Assembly: GCA_910588595.1 (NCBI GenBank)
Contig: CAJUQU010000021.1
Coordinates: 17,155 to 26,180, forward strand
Direction of reading: 5' to 3'
DNA length: 9,026 bases
From: an uncultured Lachnospiraceae bacterium
GTDB lineage: Bacteria > Bacillota_A > Clostridia > Lachnospirales > Lachnospiraceae
Shown here: piece after piece, positions 4,982 to 9,026 of the stretch
Numbering within the stretch: position 1 is the stretch's first letter
Layout: every line of letters begins with the position of its first letter
The notes under the pieces: model-generated
Databases searched by the model: none
Seen by the model: the letters and a program-made list of their open reading frames with translations, nothing else
What the model was told of the DNA's origin: nothing
Program-made: the position numbers and the translations under genes

Positions 4982-5332
4982 ATGGAAAATTTTGTTGGCG
5001 ACTTGAGTCTAAAGAAGTATGAGGACTATGTAAATGTCTTCGATGCGCTGTCCCACCCCGCAAGGATCAAGATCATCGGGATCCTTGCGGAGGGACGGCA
5101 GTATGTGAGCGAGCTGGCAAGGCTGGTAAACATCAGCAGACCGCTGCTCTACATGCATCTAAAGAAGCTGGAGGCGGCGCGGCTTGTGACCAGCACGATG
5201 GAATTGTCCGACAGCGGAAAGGCAATGAAGTTTTATGCGCTGGAAGATTTTGATCTGCGGATCACGCGGGAAATGCTGAGACAGCTTTCAGAACATATCA
5301 TCATTGAGAATCCGGATGGAAAGGAGAGATGA
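4982..5332 (+). CDS. ArsR-like winged helix-turn-helix transcriptional regulator
   Basis: DNA-binding regulator of 116 residues. The winged-helix core spans about 18-92: FDALSHPARIKIIGILAEG is the hallmark first helices, VSELARLVNISRPLLYMHLK the helix-turn-helix, and LEAARLVTSTMELSDSGKAM the wing, leading into FYAL. There is no ELCVCDL-type cysteine motif, so it is unlikely to be a classical metal sensor; a different signal, or control through a partner protein, is more likely. It is co-transcribed with the small membrane protein 2 bp upstream. Its stop overlaps the ATG of a third cistron that has been destroyed. The palindrome over the promoter at 4691-4710 is its most likely own operator. 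The family assignment is firm; the target and ligand are unknown. Confidence 0.85.
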   Translation: MENFVGDLSLKKYEDYVNVFDALSHPARIKIIGILAEGRQYVSELARLVNISRPLLYMHLKKLEAARLVTSTMELSDSGKAMKFYALEDFDLRITREMLRQLSEHIIIENPDGKER

Positions 5333-5340
5333 CCGCATAA
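5329..5340 (+). pseudogene. Start of a lost third cistron in the ArsR-like operon
   Basis: AAAGGAGAG is immediately followed by ATG at 5329-5331, overlapping the regulator's stop as ATGA, the standard sign of a coupled downstream gene. The frame reads only M-T-A before TAA (5338-5340), and nothing coding continues in any plus frame for more than 130 bp. The body of the gene has probably been deleted. Chance occurrence of the ribosome site at the end of the regulator is the alternative. Confidence 0.4.
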
Positions 5341-5347
5341 ATTCATA

Positions 5348-5376
5348 TTTTCAAAAGAATGATTTTAGTGTAAGAT
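5348..5376 (+). promoter_or_regulatory. Weak candidate promoter upstream of the frameshifted gene
   Basis: TTTTCA (5348-5353), a 17-nt spacer and TAAGAT (5371-5376) match the housekeeping consensus at 4 of 6 positions each. Position, just before the hairpin and the pseudogene, is the main support. Confidence 0.25.
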
Positions 5377-5396
5377 AGGATTATACAGGCTGAGTT

Positions 5397-5456
5397 ACAG
5401 GGGCTCTTGGAATCTCTTTGCTTATCCCATTGCGGAGCGGTTCTGAGAGCTCCTGT
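5397..5456 (+). other. Long-range hairpin in a leader region, attenuator or terminator candidate
   Basis: ACAGGGGCTCT (5397-5407) pairs with AGAGCTCCTGT (5446-5456) over 11 positions including one G-U, enclosing a 38-nt loop, and is followed by TTTTA. It lies between the broken ArsR-like operon and the pseudogene at 5478. The short T-run makes it a weak terminator at best; a leader structure is equally possible. Confidence 0.3.
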
Positions 5457-5477
5457 TTTAATAGGAGATATGAACGT

Positions 5478-5785
5478 ATGGTGAAGTATGAAAGAGAACC
5501 TAAGGAGGTATTCCGTCTGCACTTTGAGACGCTGCGGCACAAGCACAGACCGTATGTACTATCTGATGATAGAGTTTGAGCACACAGATCAGAAAGATCC
5601 GGAGCTTGCCTTCGGGGGGCTGCGAATGGTATCTGTGTTGATTTGTTGATTATGCGAGGGGGCGGGAGGTGAAGATTATTCTGAACGCGCCGAGGGAGAG
5701 CAACGCCGAAGAGTTTGTGCGGCTAAAGTCGATTGGGCTGGGGACGGTTCCGGCGGATTTCGATGCGGATATCTCCCATCTGTAA
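5478..5785 (+). pseudogene. Frameshifted remnant of an unrecognised short protein gene
   Basis: ATG 5478 has AGGAG 10 nt upstream. Frame 3 reads MVKYEREPKEVFRLHFETLR. Near 5555 the sensible reading moves to frame 1 (YYLMIEFEHTDQKDPELAFG), and near 5640 to frame 2 (VDYARGREVKIILNAPRE on to a TAA at 5783-5785). The three pieces join into about 100 residues with normal composition and codon use and with no overlap, which suggests one original gene with two frameshifts. I do not recognise the family; no catalytic motif is visible. The stretch 5333-5865 otherwise contains only the hairpin and candidate promoter described separately. Independent short fragments are the alternative. Confidence 0.4.
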
Positions 5786-5865
5786 AACGTGTCGCCGCAC
5801 CCGCAATGTTGCAGAGTGCACCTTCAAATTGGTTCAGTTTTTGACATGAAAGGATTAGAATAACG

Positions 5866-6465
5866 ATGACAACAGGTGAAAAGTTAGCACTGCTCCGGAA
5901 GAAAAAAGGGATCACGCAGGAGGCATTATCGGAGATCTTGAATGTCTCGCGCCAGTCGGTCTCGCGCTGGGAGATGGATATTGCGTTTCCCGAGACGGAC
6001 AAGCTGATCAGGCTGAGTAAACTGTACGGATGCAGCGTTGATTATCTGCTCAATGACGATATTCAGGAAAGCAGCGCGGCACAGGTGTGCGCAGATGTGG
6101 ATGTGTATTATCAGTTCCTACAGGAATGCGGTTATTTTTTCCTGGCGACATCGGTTGATGACAAACCCAGACTGCGGCCCTTTGGAATGATCTATTCCAG
6201 CGATAAGCATCTGTTTATCGTCACGGACAAGCGAAAAAAGGTGTGCGCAGAGCTGACGGAAAATCCGCAGTTTGCGGTGGCAGGTTACAACACGGGAACC
6301 CGCAGATGGATCCGTATCAGCGGCAGGGCGGAGGTGGAGACATCGAGTGTGGTCCGGGAGGAAATGATGGTGCGCTATCCGTCGCTGCGACAGAAATATC
6401 TCGATGAGACAGGGATATACATTGTGATCTACAGGCTGCTTATCGAAGATGCAGATATTATGTAA
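5866..6465 (+). CDS. XRE helix-turn-helix domain fused to a pyridoxamine 5'-phosphate oxidase-like flavin split barrel
   Basis: 199 residues with two domains. Residues about 5-62 are an XRE/HTH_3 DNA-binding domain (LRKKKGITQEALSEILNVSR then QSVSRWEMDIAFPE, with the usual ending YGCSVDYLLN). After a short linker, residues about 78-195 are a PNPOx-like FMN-binding split barrel (YYQFLQECGYFFLATS, then KPRLRPFGMIY, then WIRISGRAEVE). The barrel family usually binds FMN, F420 or haem and often acts on quinones, nitro compounds or peroxides; a catalytic role is not shown here. The fusion suggests a regulator that senses flavin redox state or a flavin-bound ligand, which is inference. ATG 5866 has GAAAGGA about 11 nt upstream. 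A second split-barrel gene follows 15 bp downstream, presumably in one operon. No frame disruption is seen at the domain boundary. Confidence 0.82.
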   Translation: MTTGEKLALLRKKKGITQEALSEILNVSRQSVSRWEMDIAFPETDKLIRLSKLYGCSVDYLLNDDIQESSAAQVCADVDVYYQFLQECGYFFLATSVDDKPRLRPFGMIYSSDKHLFIVTDKRKKVCAELTENPQFAVAGYNTGTRRWIRISGRAEVETSSVVREEMMVRYPSLRQKYLDETGIYIVIYRLLIEDADIM

Positions 6466-6480
6466 AAAGGAGACAAACCA

Positions 6481-6906
6481 ATGGAGAAATTGAATGAGGA
6501 AACAAAAAAGCTGATGGATGAGCGCTTTGGGCACGACAACGTGATCGCGCTTGCGACGCAGGACGGTGATATGCCAAGCGTCCGCTATGTCGACGGGTAT
6601 TATGAGGACGGGGCATTCTACGTCATCACCTACGCGCTCTCCAACAAAATGCAGCAGCTTGCCAAAAACCCCAACATAGCGATCGCCGGAGAATGGTTTA
6701 CCGCGCATGGCAGAGGCGTGAACCTCGGGTATTTCGGGAAGGAAGAGAACAAAGCCATTGCGGGTAAACTGAGAGAAGCATTTGCGGCATGGATCGACAA
6801 TGGGCACAACAACTTTGATGATGTGAACACCTGCATACTTTGCATCCGGCTGACGGACGGGGTACTCTTCTCGTATGGGACGAGGTATGATATTGCATTT
6901 TCATAA
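6481..6906 (+). CDS. Pyridoxamine 5'-phosphate oxidase family protein (FMN split barrel)
   Basis: Single-domain split-barrel protein of 141 residues, close to the family's usual size. The first strands are NVIALATQDGDMPSVRYVDG (about 20-39), followed by AFYVITYALSNKMQQLAKNP (the conserved region where FMN phosphate is usually held) and NIAIAGEWFTAHGRG. A helical segment (KAIAGKLREAFAAWIDNG) and a closing strand (CILCIRLTDGVLFSYGTRY) complete the fold. AAGGAGA lies 8-9 nt before ATG 6481. It follows the XRE-fused barrel by 15 bp on the same strand, so the pair is probably co-transcribed and may be regulator and target. Likely a flavin-dependent reductase or nitro-/quinone-detoxifying protein; the substrate is unknown. 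No clear terminator is visible after it. Confidence 0.85.
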   Translation: MEKLNEETKKLMDERFGHDNVIALATQDGDMPSVRYVDGYYEDGAFYVITYALSNKMQQLAKNPNIAIAGEWFTAHGRGVNLGYFGKEENKAIAGKLREAFAAWIDNGHNNFDDVNTCILCIRLTDGVLFSYGTRYDIAFS

Positions 6907-7060
6907 AGATGAGGCGCACAGGGACTGTCAGGATCAGCCAGCTTGCGGCGATAAAGCAGTCCCTTGTCACACAGTTGTTTCAGCACGGCGTGCGTCGTCG
7001 TGCTCTTCTAGGTACAGGATGCAGGTTTTACCAGTTCCGATGAAGGGATCTGCAAAGATC
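6907..7060 (-). pseudogene. Possible minus-strand remnant with a winged-helix-like segment
   Basis: Between the convergent flavoprotein and permease genes, the minus strand reads KSTTTHAVLKQLCDKGLLYR followed by RKLADPD, which resembles the recognition helix and wing of a winged helix-turn-helix protein. It is cut upstream by a TAG at 7008-7010, and after CAPH it enters the antisense of the flavoprotein gene. There is no start or ribosome site. An 8-bp inverted repeat (6920-6927 with 6957-6964) overlaps it. It may be a gene fragment or chance. Confidence 0.2.
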
Positions 7061-7062
7061 CG

Positions 7063-7833
7063 TCACAATTGTTTCCGGTTCAGCATCGCAATGCCCAAGA
7101 AAGCAAAGGCGGCGCCGGATAAAACGGTCACAACAATGGATAAACGGTACGAGGATGCCGCCGCAGCGCCGCTCAGCAAGGAAGGCGAATCAGCCAGCAT
7201 GAGCGGCGAGAATCTCCTGGCTTTCGGGAATAGACTGATCACGTAGACGCCCACAAATACTGCGCCCGTCCCGACCAGAACACCTGTGTTGGCTCTGGCG
7301 ATCGTGGACAGCAGCACTGACAGCAGGATCCCCCACACGCCGAGCAGCCACCAGCACGCGGCAGAGAACACGAGACTGCGGGCGGCTGTATTGTCCCAGA
7401 AAAACGCGTTGTAGCCGTAGGTGATGGCAAAACAAGACCAGAGACACGCCGTCCAGAGCAAAAGCAGCATGACAGATTTCGAAAGAACGACTTTGTACCG
7501 CTCGAATCCTTTGGTTAAAGTCAGAACAAGAGTTCCTGATTGGTATTCCTCCGTGAAAATGCTGCTCTCAAGCAGGAGAAACACAAGCAGTCCCATCGGT
7601 ATGTTTTTGAAAAACTGCGTCCAGGAGGTCATGGCATCGACCGTGACCGCAGTGACTGCCAGACCGCTTTCAGAGAGTGTATCTGCCAGTGTTCCAAGCA
7701 GCCACGGAGTCATCTTTGCGATCGCGGGATTCATGATCCCCAATACGGCGAACAGGCAGCCCAGGATCATCAGACGCCCTGTCCGCAGCTGCGCCTGCCA
7801 TTCTTTTTTCAGAAATGCGATAAATGATTTCAT
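7063..7833 (-). CDS. ABC-2 type permease, YxlG-like
   Basis: Membrane subunit of an ABC exporter, 256 residues with about six membrane segments (roughly 21-41, 74-93, 121-141, 152-178, 182-201 and 231-251). The N-terminus MKSFIAFLKKEWQAQLRTGR is the usual cytoplasmic amphipathic lead of ABC-2 permeases, and FTEEYQSGTLVLTLTKGFER between segments 2 and 3 is the coupling loop. Its ATG overlaps the stop of the ATPase gene as ATGA, with GGAGG about 11 nt upstream, so translation is coupled. With the ATPase and PLDc_N protein it forms the same order as yxlE-yxlF-yxlG in Bacillus subtilis. Substrate unknown. The gene appears intact and ends with MLNRKQL. Confidence 0.85.
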   Translation of the reverse strand: MKSFIAFLKKEWQAQLRTGRLMILGCLFAVLGIMNPAIAKMTPWLLGTLADTLSESGLAVTAVTVDAMTSWTQFFKNIPMGLLVFLLLESSIFTEEYQSGTLVLTLTKGFERYKVVLSKSVMLLLLWTACLWSCFAITYGYNAFFWDNTAARSLVFSAACWWLLGVWGILLSVLLSTIARANTGVLVGTGAVFVGVYVISLFPKARRFSPLMLADSPSLLSGAAAASSYRLSIVVTVLSGAAFAFLGIAMLNRKQL

Positions 7834-8747
7834 TTTTCTACAACCTCCATAAACAGATCTTCCAGCGACGGTTCCATGCGCTCGATCTTTTGGATCGGTA
7901 TTTTCCGGGCGGTTATATACTGCAGTACATCGTACAGCGCATTTCCGTCGTCGCGCAGTGTGACCTGGTTCTTCTCCAGTTTTTTGCAGTGCCCAAACGT
8001 GTTGATCAGGGCTGGGATGTCGCTTTCGAGCTCCAGCTCGATCCGGTATTCTTTTGAGCGGTATGCCGCCTTGATGTCTGCGAGTGTTCCCTGGATGCTC
8101 ACAACGCCGTCCTTCAAAAAAGCCGCGTCCGTGCAGATCCGCTCCACGTCGGAGAGGATGTGCGTGGAGAACAACACCGTGGTGTGCGCTCTCACGGACG
8201 ACAGGATATCGAGGATCTCTTTTCTGCCGACAGGATCGAGCGCGGAAGTCGGCTCATCGCAGATCAGCAGTCTGGGGCGGTTTAAGAGCGCCTGCGCGAT
8301 GCCAAGGCGCTGTTTCATGCCCCTGGAAAAGCCCTTGATGCGGTGCGTCTCGCCGCCAAGCCCCACAAGCTCCAGCAATTCCCGGCTGTACTGCGCGATT
8401 TCCGATCGGGGCATGCCGGTGATCTCGCCGCAGAAAGTGAGGTACTCGGGAGCTGTCATAAAGGGATAAAATTCCGGTACGTCAGGCAGATATCCGACAA
8501 AATGATTGCTCGCGGACTGCCCGTATGTCACCCGGGTTCCCGCCACATAGACCGCGCCGTCGTCAGGCTGCAGCAGCCCTAATATGATCTTCATCGTGGT
8601 TGTCTTGCCGGCACCGTTTTTCCCGATAAAGCCAAATATGCTGTGTTCGGGAACGGACAGCTCCAGATTCTTTAGAACTTCTTTCTCCCCAAAACGTTTT
8701 TTTAGATTCGTGATGTGCAGCATCTTCTTATCTGAATTTGAAGTCAT
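7830..8747 (-). CDS. ABC transporter ATP-binding protein, YxlF-like
   Basis: Cytoplasmic ATPase of an ABC exporter, 305 residues. Domains in order: A-loop region LKKRFG (15-20), Walker A GKNGAGKTTT (42-51), GYLPDVPEFY in the Q-loop region (85-94), signature FSRGMKQRLGIA (140-151), Walker B LLICDEP (160-166), D-loop SALD (168-171), switch histidine in STH (about 196), then a C-terminal accessory domain ending EPSLEDLFMEVVEK, typical of drug-type exporters. The ATG at 8747 lies 3 bp after the upstream gene; AGGGAGG within that gene's end provides the ribosome site. An alternative ATG at codon 9 (MLHITNL) is possible. It works with the permease whose start overlaps its stop. It differs in subfamily from the damaged BcrA-type ATPase at the other end of the window. 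Confidence 0.9.
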   Translation of the reverse strand: MTSNSDKKMLHITNLKKRFGEKEVLKNLELSVPEHSIFGFIGKNGAGKTTTMKIILGLLQPDDGAVYVAGTRVTYGQSASNHFVGYLPDVPEFYPFMTAPEYLTFCGEITGMPRSEIAQYSRELLELVGLGGETHRIKGFSRGMKQRLGIAQALLNRPRLLICDEPTSALDPVGRKEILDILSSVRAHTTVLFSTHILSDVERICTDAAFLKDGVVSIQGTLADIKAAYRSKEYRIELELESDIPALINTFGHCKKLEKNQVTLRDDGNALYDVLQYITARKIPIQKIERMEPSLEDLFMEVVEK

Positions 8748-8750
8748 ATC

Positions 8751-8966
8751 CTAATGATCCTCCCTGCCGAGCAAGAAGTAGAGGACAGGTCCTACAAAGT
8801 TCATGCCCGCGATGGAGACGGCAACCCACAGCGCGCGGTTCCCTCTCCTGTAATGTGTGTGCGTGAAAATGTGGTGCAGGGTATAGCCAAGCAGCAGGAA
8901 TTCCACGATGACCAACGGGATCAAAAATGGAAGGTATTGCATGATTTCGTTCATGATTTCGTTCAT
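8751..8966 (-). CDS. Small PLDc_N-domain membrane protein, YxlE-like
   Basis: 71 residues with two membrane segments: about 10-30 (YLPFLIPLVIVEFLLLGYTL) and about 45-66 (ALWVAVSIAGMNFVGPVLYF), separated by the basic loop FTHTHYRRGNR and ending LLGREDH. This is the phospholipase-D N-terminal (PLDc_N) family, which has no catalytic residues of its own. ATG 8966 is supported by AGGAG (8975-8979) 8 nt upstream; in-frame ATGs at 8954 and 8942 arise from a short repeat. It is the first gene of a three-gene operon with ABC ATPase and permease, like yxlE in Bacillus subtilis, where the genes follow sigma-Y. No sigma factor gene is within the window. A role as accessory or immunity-type membrane subunit is inferred from context. 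Confidence 0.8.
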   Translation of the reverse strand: MNEIMNEIMQYLPFLIPLVIVEFLLLGYTLHHIFTHTHYRRGNRALWVAVSIAGMNFVGPVLYFLLGREDH

Positions 8967-8975
8967 GATTCGTTC
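8941..8975. repeat. 12-bp tandem repeat across the start codon of the PLDc_N gene
   Basis: ATGATTTCGTTC occurs at 8941-8952 and 8953-8964, followed by an 11-bp copy lacking one T at 8965-8975. On the minus strand this gives MNEIMNEIMQ. The array places three in-frame ATGs at 12-bp spacing behind one ribosome site. Confidence 0.85.
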
Positions 8976-8993
8976 TCCTAGTATAATAATGGT

Positions 8994-9011
8994 GTAGTCA
9001 AGAATGACTAC
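8994..9011. promoter_or_regulatory. Palindrome upstream of the PLDc_N-ABC operon, operator candidate
   Basis: GTAGTCA (8994-9000) and TGACTAC (9005-9011) are perfect 7-bp inverted repeats separated by AGAA. The site is 28 bp upstream of the operon's start codon, close to an AT-rich TATACT (8985-8980, minus strand) that may be a -10 box. A dimeric repressor or activator site is the likely reading; no clear -35 could be assigned. Confidence 0.5.
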
Positions 9012-9026
9012 TGGTTAATTGTTACA

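Noticed and set aside
5797..5819. Nested GCAC/GCAA/TTGC/GTGC hairpin upstream of the XRE fusion gene
   Set aside because: Stems of 4 bp with bulges are within chance expectation.
6118..6807. 229-codon minus-strand open frame
   Set aside because: Antisense of the two flavin split-barrel genes, crossing their intergenic gap.
7046..7061. GGATCT-GCAA-AGATCC hairpin as a terminator after the permease
   Set aside because: Only 6 bp and not followed by a T-run on either strand.
7876..8469. 197-codon plus-strand open frame
   Set aside because: Antisense of the YxlF-like ATPase, whose Walker motifs are unambiguous.

Overview
The window looks like a chromosomal accessory stretch from a low-to-mid GC Firmicute, most likely a Clostridia/Lachnospiraceae member. 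This is inferred from strong AGGAGG-type ribosome sites, a TTG start, the BcrA/LanF-type transporter, a Rpn-like PD-(D/E)XK protein with LADKDAK repeats, and general codon style. No rRNA, tRNA, CRISPR array or phage structural gene was seen.

Layout. 1-255 (+) is the C-terminal end of an unrecognised protein. It runs straight into a lantibiotic/bacitracin-type ABC exporter operon (+) made of an ATPase that has lost its normal N-terminus, an intact permease (1140-1889), and a second permease cut off after a few codons (1886). Two GNAT acetyltransferases on the minus strand follow (1895-2842). Next, on the minus strand, is a Rpn-like nuclease gene split by a 139-bp element with terminal inverted repeats (3113-3251). 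That gene is itself joined head-on to a truncated alpha/beta hydrolase (to 4274). A 477-bp region (4275-4751) holds a possible 38-codon small gene behind an extended -10 promoter on the minus strand, and a consensus promoter with a palindromic operator on the plus strand. The plus-strand promoter drives a small membrane/coiled-coil protein and an ArsR-like winged-helix regulator; a third cistron begins with a good ribosome site but stops after three codons. 5333-5865 contains a hairpin and a frameshifted, unrecognised pseudogene. Two pyridoxamine-phosphate-oxidase-like flavoproteins follow (5866-6906), the first fused to an XRE DNA-binding domain. The window ends with a minus-strand operon of PLDc_N membrane protein, ABC ATPase and ABC-2 permease (8966 to 7063), the same gene order as yxlE-yxlF-yxlG of Bacillus subtilis.

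How it fits together. Two ABC exporters of different subfamilies, two GNATs and two flavin split-barrel proteins suggest a stress/toxic-compound cassette region. At least five gene junctions are broken (near 256, 1890, 3113-3251, 3848 and 5340), so the stretch is best read as a graveyard of small deletions and insertions between still-intact operons. The least explained items are the 139-bp structured element, the small gene at 4334-4450, the XRE-flavoprotein fusion, and the palindromes at 4691-4710 and 8994-9011.
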